DNA from: DASXQK01 sp963724385
GTDB lineage: Bacteria; Pseudomonadota; Alphaproteobacteria; Dongiales; Dongiaceae
Direction: 5' to 3'
DNA: 64,000 nucleotides
Assembly (NCBI GenBank): GCA_963724385.1
Contig: CAVRUJ010000002.1
Coordinates: 310,001-374,000, forward strand
Shown here: piece by piece, positions 43,936-52,986 of the stretch
Layout of the letters: every line of letters begins with the position of its first letter
Numbering within the stretch: the first letter of the stretch is position 1
Position numbers and translations under genes: made by a program
The notes under the pieces: model-generated
What the model was told of the DNA's origin: nothing
Seen by the model: the letters and a program-made list of their open reading frames with translations, nothing else
Databases searched by the model: none

Positions 43936-44520
43936 TCAGGAACCTCCTCCGGCGAGCGTCACCTCGACGCGCCGGTTCTGCGCGCGCGCCTGCGCGCTGG
44001 CGTTCGGCACAAGAGGATAGTCCTCGCCCATACCCTGCGCCGAGACCATAGCCGGGTTCACGCCTTGCGAAATCATGTACTGCATCACCGTTTCGGCACG
44101 TTTTTGCGACAGCATCTGGTTGGAAGTGATGCCTTTCTGCCGCAGGCCTGCGCCGACGGGCGTATCGTCGGTGTAGCCGGTCACCATGATCTTGTCCTGC
44201 TGGTCCGGCGCCAGGATCTTCGCCATCTTGGCGATGATGTCCTTTCCGGCCGCAGACAAGTCCCAACTGCCCGACGCGAACGCCAGATCGCTGTTGACGG
44301 TATACTTGACCGCATCTTGCAAGCGGCTGACATGCGCCTGCTCAGCGGCAACCTGCTGCCGAAGCTGCTGGTTGTCCTGTGTGAGCTGCTGGTTCTGCTG
44401 GTACAGCTTCCGGTTATCCGCCAAGGCCATGTCGAGTTGGGAGCTCTGGGCGCAGGCGGACAAGAAAAGAGGTGCCAAAAGAGGAAGCAGCAAGACGCTG
44501 TGCCTTAATCCACATGTCAT
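43936..44520 (-). CDS. OmpA-family lipoprotein
   Basis: 194 residues: signal peptide with lipobox LSAC (Cys23), a short glutamine-rich coiled coil (about 35-65, NRKLYQQNQQLTQDNQQLRQ), then a C-terminal OmpA peptidoglycan-binding domain (about 75-190) with ITSNQMLSQKRAETVMQYMI and the closing NRRVEV motif. It is probably an outer-membrane lipoprotein that tethers the envelope to peptidoglycan. Stands alone in the low-GC zone. Confidence 0.88.
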   Translation of the reverse strand: MTCGLRHSVLLLPLLAPLFLSACAQSSQLDMALADNRKLYQQNQQLTQDNQQLRQQVAAEQAHVSRLQDAVKYTVNSDLAFASGSWDLSAAGKDIIAKMAKILAPDQQDKIMVTGYTDDTPVGAGLRQKGITSNQMLSQKRAETVMQYMISQGVNPAMVSAQGMGEDYPLVPNASAQARAQNRRVEVTLAGGGS

Positions 44521-44789
44521 TGTTCGAGCTCCTCACTCTGGAGGACGCACAGTCCGTGAAGGATTATTCTACCTCATCGGCATTAAACATCATTACGCGA
44601 GCGTTGATGCAAGCGTGGCTACCAATCCATTGCCCTTTTGTTTCTGCCCGGGATTTTTGCAGAGCCCGGTGGGTCAATCATAGCAGCCGGTGCGTCGCCT
44701 GGATGCCGGTCATCACAGCTAACAAGCCCAGGGTTCAATCGTGCGATGATCAAGATCGATCGCAAAAAAATCCGCCAGCGACATCATCT
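44521..44789. other. intergenic region, no gene seen
   Basis: 269 bases upstream of the OmpA-type gene and downstream of the binding-protein gene. Base composition is more AT-rich than the core. No convincing reading frame, hairpin with T-tract or known repeat was found. Confidence 0.5.
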
Positions 44790-45662
44790 TTAGTCTGGCA
44801 ACCCCGAAATTATAAAAACTGACTTTAGAAGTGCGCTAGGCGTGGCTTGCACGCCGAAGGCATGCGCGTAGATCGAACCGATCTCGCTTGATCGGTAGAT
44901 GTGGCTAAGGGCTTGGTCGACAGCAAGCCGGAAGTCCTCATCACCGTGGGACAGCGCCAGAGCATAGGGTTCTACAGTAAGATAATTGTCGCTGACCAAC
45001 AGCTTCTCAGGCGCTTTGCTTTGGGTGACCAGGGTGGTCAGGATGTCTCGGTCTGCGAAATAAGCCGAAATGGCACCTTGATCCAGCATCGCCAGCCCCT
45101 CGGAATGCGTCTTGGCCAGAACGATATCGGCGGTGACCCCGGCATCTTTGAGCGCGCCGCGCAGCTCGTCCTCGGTTGTCGTGCCGCCAAGCACGCCGAT
45201 CTTCTGGCCTGACATTTCTTGCAAGTCTCGAGGGCCGTCAGAGCGAACCATGAGGCTGGCGCCATCGATGTAAGTGGCAATCGAGAAATCGACCAGTGTG
45301 CGCCGAGACAATGTGGCGGTTGTCGGTTCGCAAAGCAGATCTGCCTTGTTCTGCTCGATGGCTTCAAAGCGACTGGCTGCCGTCACGGAGACATAGGCGA
45401 CGCTCAGGGTAGGCAATTCAAGTTGCTGCGCGAGTTTCGCCGCAACCGCCCGGCAAAGATCCACCATGAAACCGGCCGGCTCCCCGATACTGTTCTTGTA
45501 TGAAAACGGCGCTGCATCCTCGCGGTAAGCGAGGCGAATCGTCTTCTCCTGACGAATGCGATCCAGCGTGCCTGCGTATGCGGCGTTGCCCGCGGTTACG
45601 CTGATAATTAGGACCAGCGCTGCCGCTGTGAGTGCCCTACGCAGCTTCGTGTCTGCTGTCAT
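44790..45662 (-). CDS. polar amino acid ABC transporter substrate-binding protein (family 3)
   Basis: 290-residue periplasmic protein. ATG 45662 (MTADTKLRRALTAAALVLII) has AAGGAG 11 bases upstream and gives a normal signal peptide ending AYA; an upstream GTG at 45674 sits directly on the ribosome site and is rejected. Family 3 features include IRLAYREDAAPFSYK, GFMVDLCRAVA and YFADRDILTTLV. No permease or ATPase gene accompanies it, so it is an orphan binding protein that may serve another transporter or act as a sensor. Confidence 0.85.
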   Translation of the reverse strand: MTADTKLRRALTAAALVLIISVTAGNAAYAGTLDRIRQEKTIRLAYREDAAPFSYKNSIGEPAGFMVDLCRAVAAKLAQQLELPTLSVAYVSVTAASRFEAIEQNKADLLCEPTTATLSRRTLVDFSIATYIDGASLMVRSDGPRDLQEMSGQKIGVLGGTTTEDELRGALKDAGVTADIVLAKTHSEGLAMLDQGAISAYFADRDILTTLVTQSKAPEKLLVSDNYLTVEPYALALSHGDEDFRLAVDQALSHIYRSSEIGSIYAHAFGVQATPSALLKSVFIISGLPD

Positions 45663-45764
45663 CGTGATGGGCACTCCTTGTATTGCAATGATCCTATCTC
45701 AGGTCATGGAAAATGGACCATGGACGCGATCAAACGGGCCGGCAAACTCGACAGGATGCCCCGG

Positions 45765-46139
45765 CTAGAGAATCTTCCAACTCCCGTCCGCGACCTTGCA
45801 TCGGTTGAGTTCAAGATTGTACGGTTGCACGGGCGCTTTCCCCTCAACATGATACGCGAGTTTGCGGCAGGGCAATTTGCTGCCTTGATAGTCGTATTCA
45901 AACCTTCCCAGAAGCTTGATCGTTCCGTGGTTCCCCGTGTTTGCGTCGCTCCATTCGCGTGTCGTGCCGATGGGCACTGAGTCGTCGTTCAGCAACGCCT
46001 CGGTCGCCGACCGCATTGCATCGTAGTCCTGCTTGGTAAGGGGTATTGCGGATCCAAAGACGCCCACCTGAGCGTAGGATCCCACTGATGCGAACGCCAA
46101 GAGGCTAGCCAGCATGACTACCCTTATGATGCCGCGCAT
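45765..46139 (-). CDS. exported protein resembling RT0821/Lpp0805 surface antigen family
   Basis: 124 residues starting MRGIIRVVMLASLLAFASVGSYAQ, a Sec signal peptide cleaved after YAQ. The mature part is short, with WSDANTGNHGTIKLLG, two cysteines (CRKLAYHVEG and NRCKVADG) and a terminal DGSWKIL, a pattern seen in small surface-antigen-like proteins. The frame is open upstream to 46205, but only the chosen start gives a signal peptide. Function unknown. Confidence 0.65.
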   Translation of the reverse strand: MRGIIRVVMLASLLAFASVGSYAQVGVFGSAIPLTKQDYDAMRSATEALLNDDSVPIGTTREWSDANTGNHGTIKLLGRFEYDYQGSKLPCRKLAYHVEGKAPVQPYNLELNRCKVADGSWKIL

Positions 46140-46279
46140 GCCGACCTCCCGCCGCAGGTCTCTCTTGTGCCACAAGTAATCTAACATCTTCGCCAAGATC
46201 GGCATAGTCGATTGATTTCTTGGCTCAGGATGCTTTCGTTAATTTCCTGGAAAGGTAGGCAACTTAAGGGTCGCGTTCG

Positions 46280-46810
46280 TTAGTGGCGCCGCGGCCTTGG
46301 TTCCGCTGTGCGCCTGGTAAAGATGATTTTAAAGAGCTCACCCTCGCCGAGCGTCGCATTTAGCTCGGCTATTGAAGTGTAAATGAGGAACAAGACAAAG
46401 ATCCAAATCTGGATCGCCGCGAACCGGTGCCAGCTGAAATGGCTCGCCACATAGTCCGGAATCCCGGAAATAGTCCCGCCACCCACCCAGTATTCGAAGA
46501 GCTTTTCCAGAAAACGAACCAGGAAGACCACGAGGAAGAATAGGGTCGTCTTGAAGAGGACCGGCTGGATCAAGGGGGCCCCCTCGAAGCGTCGCGCGAT
46601 CGGCAGCGCGTTCGCAAGCAGCACTGCCTTGCCGACCACGAGCGCAGCCCCGATCACGACCATGAAGCTCGCGAGCCGCACCAAGTAATCGTCAAGGATG
46701 AGCTGAGTCGTAAGATAGATGATGCTGAAGCCGACGCCGAAGAACAACGTCGGCGGGATGATTTCCCTGAATTCCTTGATGACGAACCCGAGGGCGCGCG
46801 ACCTGGTCAT
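46280..46810 (-). CDS. hypothetical multi-pass membrane protein
   Basis: 176 residues with four hydrophobic segments (about 8-30, 35-60, 78-100 and 128-150) and a basic C-terminal tail (RRTAEPRPRRH). ATG 46810 is preceded by GGGAG at eight bases. I do not recognise the family. It follows a truncated membrane-protein fragment in the same direction, so it may have belonged to the same operon. Confidence 0.6.
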   Translation of the reverse strand: MTRSRALGFVIKEFREIIPPTLFFGVGFSIIYLTTQLILDDYLVRLASFMVVIGAALVVGKAVLLANALPIARRFEGAPLIQPVLFKTTLFFLVVFLVRFLEKLFEYWVGGGTISGIPDYVASHFSWHRFAAIQIWIFVLFLIYTSIAELNATLGEGELFKIIFTRRTAEPRPRRH

Positions 46811-46915
46811 GCGAAAACTCCCATAGCCACTGGGCCGTGGCGGCCCGAATCGACCGCCACTGGGCGTCGGCTCGTTCCGCAACTGTACACCCGCTCCCCG
46901 AAAACGCAGCTGATC

Positions 46916-47443
46916 TCAGAATACTGTTGTCCAATCGATCTCAGAATCTGAAGCGTAGCCTACATGGCTCTCAGCCGCTGCAAGGACAAGCAGCACGAGA
47001 TAGCTCCAAAGACCCCGCCCTTCCGGCGGCGACTGGTCCAGCCGATTCGGCAGCGCCGCCAGATCGGCCCAGATTTCCGGATACGCGCCAAGCACCTTCG
47101 GTATCTCGCCGAAGGCATTGCGTACCCGTTCGGCCAACAGCGCCTCTTCATCAACCCCGACTGGTATTGCCGCTGCCGGAGACGCCGAAGGCTTCGCCAC
47201 CAATCCTTTCTCGGTGAGAGTCTGGAGAACCGACTCGCCCACCGCTTTGACCAGGTCGTCATATTCTTGCTGCGTCATCCCGGCGGGCGGCGATGACGAC
47301 TTCGCTTGGGCGCTTGCCGGTGCGACAACCAGCAAGAGTAGTACTACTACTGCGCCCAGGAAACAGATGCGGATACGAGGACTCCTACGGACCATTCTCC
47401 TCATCTTCCATATCTTCCACCCAACCCCGATCCGGATCGTCAT
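46916..47443 (-). pseudogene. N-terminal fragment of an exported/membrane protein (possible MscS-type)
   Basis: 175-residue frame with an N-terminal signal-like segment (FLGAVVVLLLLVVAPASAQA) and a helical periplasmic part (MTQQEYDDLVKAVGESVLQT...). It breaks off just after a first membrane segment, SYLVLLVLAAAE. Large MscS-family mechanosensitive channels often begin in this way, but the channel domain is absent. The 3' end carries an 11-base direct repeat (GATCTCAGAAT at 46912-46922 and 46937-46947), which may mark a deletion. It could alternatively be an intact small protein. Confidence 0.4.
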
Positions 47444-47622
47444 TGACCGGCTCGGCGCTCAAGAAGGGCCTGGTAATGTGGATGTGGATTGCTCGGCGCT
47501 GGCGAAACCATGGTCATTGCCACCACTAACACCTCTCCGAATGCTGTCAACAAGGGGGTTGGCCATCGGAGTAGATGCCGCTGCCCATCGTAGTACTCAG
47601 TCGCCGCTCAAAATGGATTGAT
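47444..47622. other. intergenic region, no gene seen
   Basis: Left part of a 452-base stretch without an intact gene; the right part (47623-47899) is the IS5-family remnant. No reading frame or regulatory motif is convincing here. Confidence 0.5.
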
Positions 47623-47899
47623 CTAGGCTCAGGACCTATTATTTTGGTCTGAGATGTGATTCACGGCATCTCGGAGGATGCCGTGATGAGTGATTTGTTT
47701 CTGCTGAGCGAAGCGCAGATAGCCCGTATCGCGCTGCATTTTCCGTTATCGCACGGTGTGCCGCGGGTCGACGATCGACGCCAGCCATCCGAAGGCGCAT
47801 CGCAACCCGCTACGATCGATGCGCCCATACCTTCTTCTCAGCCATGTCCATCGCCGCAACCGTCGCATTCTGGCATTGAACAACGAGTCCTGAGCCTAG
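47623..47899 (+). mobile_element. internally deleted IS5-family element with CTAG target duplication
   Basis: CTAG flanks the element on both sides (47623-47626, 47896-47899). The ends GCTCAGGAC (47627) and GTCCTGAGC (47895) are inverted repeats. From ATG 47686 the frame reads MSDLFLLSEAQIARIALHFP then LSHGVPRVDDRR, an IS5-family transposase N-terminus. Another frame near the right end reads RIATRYDRCAHTFFSAMSIA then ATVAFW and a stop, the usual C-terminus. The whole catalytic middle is gone, so it is a 269-base non-autonomous derivative. Confidence 0.85.
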
Positions 47900-48669
47900 A
47901 TCGACGCCAGATACCCGCCATCCACGTAAAGCACCTGCCCCGTCACATAGGCCGCTGCGTCGGAGCAGAGAAACACCGCCGCGCCGATCAGATCCTCGAG
48001 CCGGCCGAATCGCCGGAGCGGTATCTTGTCCAGCATCGCCCTCTGCCAGGCCTCGTCCTGGTAAAAGACTTCGGTCAGCGCGGTGCGGAAATAGCCGGGG
48101 CCGATGCCGTTGACCCGGATGCCGCGCCCGGCCCACTCGGCGGCGAGCGCGCGGGTCATGCCGAGCAGGCCCGACTTCGAGGCGCCGTAAGGCACGGCAG
48201 TCGGCACGCCGACTTCCGAGGTGAGGGAGCAAAGGTTCAGGATCGCTCCGCCGCCGGTCATACGCTTCGCCGCGGCCTGGGCCGAGAAGAAGGCGCCCTT
48301 GAGGTTGGTGTCGAGGATGCGGTCCCACAGCGCCTCGTCGACCTCGAGCGAAGGCCGCACCTCTTCCATGCCGGCGTTGTTGACCAGGATGTCGATGCGA
48401 CCGTGGCGTTTGGCGATGCTCGCGAAGGCTTTGTCGATCGATTTCGCTTTCGCCACGTCGAGAACGACATAAGACACGCGCCCGCCCGCCCGCGCGATCT
48501 CCTTTTCCACGGCAGCAAGAGAGGATGCCTCGCGTCCGCCAAGCACGACCGTGGCACCGGCGCCGGCAAGCCCTTCAGCGATGGCGCGGCCGATGCCGCG
48601 CGAGGCGCCGGTGACTACGGCAATCTTGCCGCGAATGTCGAAAGACGGGCTTGGCATCGGCATGGGCAC
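47896..48669 (-). CDS. short-chain dehydrogenase/reductase
   Basis: 257-residue classical SDR. NAD(P)-binding TGASRGIGRAIAEGLAGAG at about residue 20, structural NNAG, catalytic Ser region NLCSLTSEVG and YGASK (Tyr-x3-Lys). It is similar to gluconate 5-dehydrogenase or 3-oxoacyl-reductase types; the substrate is not clear. The terminal TAG is formed by the CTAG duplicated when the IS5-type element inserted, so the insertion spared the stop codon. Divergent from the kinase-like gene with 54 bases between starts. Confidence 0.9.
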   Translation of the reverse strand: MPMPMPSPSFDIRGKIAVVTGASRGIGRAIAEGLAGAGATVVLGGREASSLAAVEKEIARAGGRVSYVVLDVAKAKSIDKAFASIAKRHGRIDILVNNAGMEEVRPSLEVDEALWDRILDTNLKGAFFSAQAAAKRMTGGGAILNLCSLTSEVGVPTAVPYGASKSGLLGMTRALAAEWAGRGIRVNGIGPGYFRTALTEVFYQDEAWQRAMLDKIPLRRFGRLEDLIGAAVFLCSDAAAYVTGQVLYVDGGYLASI

Positions 48670-48723
48670 CGAGCCTAGTATCGACGTAAAGTCCTGTCTA
48701 TACAGCCGACCCGGAGTGAGCTT

Positions 48724-50046
48724 GTGACACCCGATTCAGATAACGACACACCCGTCGCTAGGGCTCTCGGGGCGAGCCGCGCCGGTCGGCGCGAGGAAGC
48801 GGGCGCGATCGTGGCCGTGCTCGTCAAGGAATGCTTCGGCTTCGCCGTCGCCAAGGTCGCGGTGGCAAGCGACCGCTACAGTCTCAACTCCCTGAACGGA
48901 CTGCTCACGACGGATGCCGGCGAGGAGTTCTTCTTCAAGTTCCATCACGAGGAAGGCGAAGAGGCGACGTCGGACGAGTACTACCAGGCCGAACTGCTGC
49001 GCGAGGCAGGGTTCCCCGTGGACAGTCCCATCCACGCCTCGAAGGCCGTAGGGCGCCAGATCCTGCTCTATCGGGTGAGACATGACCGGCGCTTCGCCGA
49101 TGTCTGTCGCAAGCTCAACGTCAACGATGCGGGCGCCGAATTCAGCGCGGCGGTCGCGGCGCAGGAAACCTTCGATGCCGAGATCGGCGCCAACTACCTG
49201 AAGACGCTCCACGCCTCGACACCCGCCGACTGCGCCAGGGAACCGGTCCATCAGCTGTTCCACGCCCGGCTGATCGACCGCGACCGGCCGGGCGAACTGG
49301 GCGGTCGGGCCCGGCGGTTCTTCTTCGGCGGGTCCTTCGATCTCGCCGGCCGAATTCTCGACGCGACGGCCCTTCGCGCGGTCCGCTGGACAGTGAATGG
49401 CGTCGAATATCAGGACAGCATCGACACCCTGCTGGCGCGGAGCCTCGAATTGCTGGCGCCGGCCCGGCTCGCGACCGGCGGCGCAGTGGTCGCCCATGGC
49501 GATGCCCATAACGCCAATGTCTGGTATGAGGAGGCGCCTGGCCGGGCTCCGCGCCTGGTGATGTTCGATCCCGCCTTCGCCGGCCGCCATGTGCCCGCAC
49601 TCCTGGCCGAGGCCAAGGCGACCATGCATAACATCTTCGCCCACCCGCTCTGGCTCTACGATGCCGTCGCGGCGGCCGAGCGCTTCCACGCCTCGGTCGA
49701 ACTGCGCGATGGGCGCATCGTCGTCGAGACGGACTGGGCCTTGTCGCCGCTGCGCAAGGATTTCCTCGCCAGCAAGGGGGAGCGGGTGTGGCGGCCGCTT
49801 CTCGCGGCGCTCCGCGAGAGGAACCTTCTGCCGGCCGATTGGCGCCAGACGCTCCGCGCGGCTCTCTTCTGCTGCCCGACCCTGGTCATGGAACTTCGGG
49901 CGGGCGGCAGCGGCGGGCATAATCCGGTCTCTTCCGCCATCGGCCTCGCCGTCGCAATCGCCCTCGGGTCCGAGCCGGCATTCCCCGGGCAGGATTTCGT
50001 CAGCGCCTTCCTCGACGCCATCGACCCGGCGCCGCGAGCGCGTTAG
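48724..50046 (+). CDS. APH/choline kinase-like phosphotransferase
   Basis: 440 residues. The Brenner motif VVAHGDAHNANVWYEE followed by LVMFDPAFAG is the catalytic and metal-binding region of the aminoglycoside phosphotransferase/protein kinase-like fold, and LLTTDAGEEFFFKFHHEEG looks like the ATP-side lysine strand. It is longer than typical antibiotic kinases and has a C-terminal part of about 120 residues without clear homology. The start is GTG 48724. The substrate is unknown; antibiotic resistance should not be assumed. Confidence 0.7.
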   Translation: MTPDSDNDTPVARALGASRAGRREEAGAIVAVLVKECFGFAVAKVAVASDRYSLNSLNGLLTTDAGEEFFFKFHHEEGEEATSDEYYQAELLREAGFPVDSPIHASKAVGRQILLYRVRHDRRFADVCRKLNVNDAGAEFSAAVAAQETFDAEIGANYLKTLHASTPADCAREPVHQLFHARLIDRDRPGELGGRARRFFFGGSFDLAGRILDATALRAVRWTVNGVEYQDSIDTLLARSLELLAPARLATGGAVVAHGDAHNANVWYEEAPGRAPRLVMFDPAFAGRHVPALLAEAKATMHNIFAHPLWLYDAVAAAERFHASVELRDGRIVVETDWALSPLRKDFLASKGERVWRPLLAALRERNLLPADWRQTLRAALFCCPTLVMELRAGGSGGHNPVSSAIGLAVAIALGSEPAFPGQDFVSAFLDAIDPAPRAR

Positions 50047-50168
50047 GCCCGGATTCACCAATCCCCCCAGCGTGCCGCTGCCGCCGGACGGGACGCGATG
50101 AAGCCGTTGCCTAACGGCAACCGGCGGGCCAGAGTGCGGCCCATCGGAGCTTCGGAGTCCTCCCCTCC

Positions 50169-50846
50169 ATGACAGCCGCCTTCGGCCGGATCACCGCCAA
50201 TATCCTGATCGAGATCGCCGCCGTGCATTTCCGCCCCGACGATCCCTTTATCCTGACTTCGGGCCGGGCGAGCCCCGTCTATATCGATTGCCGCAAGGTG
50301 ATCTCCTTCCCGCGCGCCCGGCGCCGGATCATCGAGATGATGGCCGAGACGGTGGAGCAGGAAATCGGCTTCGAATCCCTCGATGCCGTGGCCGGCGGCG
50401 AGACGGCCGGGATTCCCTACGCCGCGTGGCTGGCCGAGCGCCTGTCACTACCCATGCTCTACGTCCGCAAGAAACCGAAGGGCTTCGGGCGCGATGCCCA
50501 GATCGAGGGCGCGATGGCTCCCGGCTGCCGCTGCCTGCTCGTGGAGGATCTGGCGACCGACGGCGGCAGCAAGCTCAATTTCATCGAGGCGATCCGCAAG
50601 GCCGAGGGCAAGGTGGCGGACGCGCTGGTCGTCTTCCACTACGGCATCTTCCCCCAGAGCACGGCGAGCCTCGCCGCCGTCGGCGTGCGCCTCCATGGGC
50701 TCGCCACCTGGTGGGACGTGCTGGCGGCGGCGGAAGAACGTGGCAACCTGGACGCGGCGGGCATCGCGACCGTACGCGCCTTCCTCGACGATCCAGAGGG
50801 CTGGTCGGCCAAGCATGGCGGAAAGGCCGCGAAGCAGGACGCATGA
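50169..50846 (+). CDS. pyrE: orotate phosphoribosyltransferase
   Basis: Couples orotate to PRPP in pyrimidine synthesis. 225 residues, with the PRPP motif CLLVEDLATDGGSKL near residue 120, LTSGRASPVYIDCRK near the N-terminus and AGGETAGIPYAAWLAE. It is the longer alphaproteobacterial form. The stop overlaps the ATG of manC (ATGA), so the pyrimidine enzyme and a sugar-nucleotide enzyme are translationally coupled. Confidence 0.93.
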   Translation: MTAAFGRITANILIEIAAVHFRPDDPFILTSGRASPVYIDCRKVISFPRARRRIIEMMAETVEQEIGFESLDAVAGGETAGIPYAAWLAERLSLPMLYVRKKPKGFGRDAQIEGAMAPGCRCLLVEDLATDGGSKLNFIEAIRKAEGKVADALVVFHYGIFPQSTASLAAVGVRLHGLATWWDVLAAAEERGNLDAAGIATVRAFLDDPEGWSAKHGGKAAKQDA

Positions 50847-52252
50847 CCATCCGTCCCGTCATCCTTTCCGGCGGATCGGGCACGCGGCTCTGGCCGCTGT
50901 CCCGCGCCGCCTACCCCAAGCAGCTCATGCCGCTGGTCTCTGACCGGAGCCTGCTGCAGGAGACGGTGGAGCGCGTGGCCGACCCGACGGCCTTCGCCCC
51001 GCCGATCCTGGTCTGCAACGACGAGCACCGGTTCCTGGTGGCAGAGCAGCTGCGCGGCCTCGGGCGCAAGGTCGAGGCCATCCTTTTGGAGCCCATGGCC
51101 CGCAACACGGCGCCGGCGGTGGCCGCCGCCGCCATGCTGGCGGGGCCCGAGGCTCTGATCCTCGTGCTGCCTTCGGACCACTACATCGCCAAGAAGGAAA
51201 AGTTCCTGGCCGCGGTGGAGAAGGCGGCCGGGGCGGCGGCGCTGGGCAAGCTCGTCACCTTCGGCATTGAGCCCACGGGACCGGAGACGGGTTACGGCTA
51301 TATCCGCAAGGGCGCAGCCATTGCCGGCGCTCCCGGCTGCCACGCAGTCGCTGCCTTCGTCGAAAAGCCGGACGTCGCCACCGCGGAGCGCTATCTCGCC
51401 TCGGGCGAATATCTCTGGAACGGCGGCATGTTTCTCTTTCGCGCCGACCGGCTGTTGGAAGAACTCGGCCGGTTCGAGCCGGCCATGGTCGCGGCCGTGC
51501 GCAAGGCCGTGGCCGGCGCCAGGCAGGACCTCGACTTCACCCGGCTGGACAAAGAGGCCTTCGCCGAAGCGCCGTCGCGCTCCATCGACTATGCGCTCAT
51601 GGAAAAGACGGGCGAAGCGGCGGTGGTGCCGGTGGACATGGGCTGGACCGACGTCGGGTCCTGGGCCTCGCTTTGGGACGTGGCCGAGAAGGACGCCGCC
51701 GGCAATGCCCTCATCGGCGATGTCATCGCCGCCAACGTCAAGAACAGCTATATCCGCAGCGAAAGCCGGCTGGTGGCGGCCATCGGGCTCGAGAACATCG
51801 TGCTGGTGGAAACCGTGGACGCGGTGATGGCCGTATCCCGCGAACGGGCCCAGGATCTGCGCCTCATCATCGACCGGCTCCAGGCGGCCGACCGCGGCGA
51901 GCGGCTCTCTCACCGGCGCGTCTATCGCCCCTGGGGCAGCTACGAGACAGTCGATCTGGACAAGGGCTTCCAGGTGAAACGCCTGATCGTCAATCCCGGC
52001 GCGCGGCTATCGCTGCAGAAGCATGCCCGGCGCGCCGAACATTGGGTGGTGGTCCGCGGCACCGCCCGCGTCACCAGGGACCGGGACGTGTTCGACCTGG
52101 TCGCCAACCAGTCCGCCTATATCCCGCTCGGCGCCACCCACCGGCTAGAGAACCCGGGCACGGAGACGCTCCACCTGATCGAAGTGCAGTCGGGCGATTA
52201 TCTGGGCGAGGACGACATCGTCCGCATCGAGGACAGCTACGGACGGGTCTGA
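50843..52252 (+). CDS. manC: mannose-1-phosphate guanylyltransferase / mannose-6-phosphate isomerase
   Basis: 469-residue bifunctional enzyme making GDP-mannose. The nucleotidyltransferase domain has the pyrophosphorylase signature ILSGGSGTRLWPLSRAAYPK at residues 7-26, and FVEKP. The C-terminal type II phosphomannose isomerase cupin (about 350-465) has the metal site region LQKHARRAEHWVVV and ATHRLENPG. It supplies polysaccharide synthesis together with the phosphohexomutase at the left edge. It starts inside the pyrE stop. Confidence 0.95.
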   Translation: MTIRPVILSGGSGTRLWPLSRAAYPKQLMPLVSDRSLLQETVERVADPTAFAPPILVCNDEHRFLVAEQLRGLGRKVEAILLEPMARNTAPAVAAAAMLAGPEALILVLPSDHYIAKKEKFLAAVEKAAGAAALGKLVTFGIEPTGPETGYGYIRKGAAIAGAPGCHAVAAFVEKPDVATAERYLASGEYLWNGGMFLFRADRLLEELGRFEPAMVAAVRKAVAGARQDLDFTRLDKEAFAEAPSRSIDYALMEKTGEAAVVPVDMGWTDVGSWASLWDVAEKDAAGNALIGDVIAANVKNSYIRSESRLVAAIGLENIVLVETVDAVMAVSRERAQDLRLIIDRLQAADRGERLSHRRVYRPWGSYETVDLDKGFQVKRLIVNPGARLSLQKHARRAEHWVVVRGTARVTRDRDVFDLVANQSAYIPLGATHRLENPGTETLHLIEVQSGDYLGEDDIVRIEDSYGRV

Positions 52253-52284
52253 GGCGAAGCCGACGCAAGCCGAAAGATCGGAGC

Positions 52285-52986
52285 ATGATGCAGTCTTCTT
52301 TTCGGATCGGGCTTCTGCTTTTTCCCGATCTGACTCAGCTCGATCTCACCGGGCCTTATGAGGTTCTCGCCGCGATGCCCGGCGCCAAGATTCACCTACT
52401 GTGGAAGACCCTCGAGCCGGTGCGCGCGGCGGGCGGGCTCACGATCCTGCCGACCACGACGTTCGCCGGCTGCCCCTCCCTCGACATGCTCTGCGTTCCC
52501 GGCGGCACCGGCGTAAATCCACTGCTGGAAGACCGGGAGGTTCTGGATTTCCTGCGCCGGGTCGCGGCCCATGCCCGTTATGTGACCTCGGTTTGCACCG
52601 GGGCTCTCGTCCTCGGGGCCGCGGGTCTTCTGCAGGGTCGGCGTGCGACGACCCACTGGATGTCACGGGAAATGCTGAAGGCGTTCGGCGCCGAGCCCGT
52701 GGAGGAACGAGTCGTCGTCGACGGAGGCATCATCACCGGCGGGGGTGTCACAGCCGGGATCGATTTCGCCCTCAGGGTGGTAGCGGAAGTCGCCGGACGC
52801 AAAACCGCGGAGGCGATCCAGCTCGCCATCGAATACGACCCGAAGCCGCCCTTCGATGCCGGCAGCCCGGCCAAGGCTGGCGCCGAGCTGGTTCGCCGCG
52901 CCAAGCAGGCTGCAGCAATACGCCAACGTGATCGCGCCGAACGCGTAGGTCGCGCGGCGGTTGCCTTGCACGTTTCCAAGGGCTAG
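52285..52986 (+). CDS. DJ-1/PfpI family protein, isonitrile hydratase-like
   Basis: 233-residue class I glutamine amidotransferase-like protein. The nucleophile elbow TSVCTGALVLGAAGLL carries the cysteine and RRATTHW lies after it. FPDLTQLDLTGPYEVLA and the Glu region are also conserved. The closest named relatives are isonitrile hydratases (InhA) and the sensory part of GlxA-type AraC regulators; the C-terminal DNA-binding domain of the latter is absent here. Two ATG codons (52285 and 52288) are possible; the second has GGAG at better spacing. Confidence 0.85.
   Translation: MMQSSFRIGLLLFPDLTQLDLTGPYEVLAAMPGAKIHLLWKTLEPVRAAGGLTILPTTTFAGCPSLDMLCVPGGTGVNPLLEDREVLDFLRRVAAHARYVTSVCTGALVLGAAGLLQGRRATTHWMSREMLKAFGAEPVEERVVVDGGIITGGGVTAGIDFALRVVAEVAGRKTAEAIQLAIEYDPKPPFDAGSPAKAGAELVRRAKQAAAIRQRDRAERVGRAAVALHVSKG

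Noticed and set aside
50106..50121. GTTGCC/GGCAAC hairpin after the kinase-like gene as a terminator
   Set aside because: Only six base pairs and no following T-tract.
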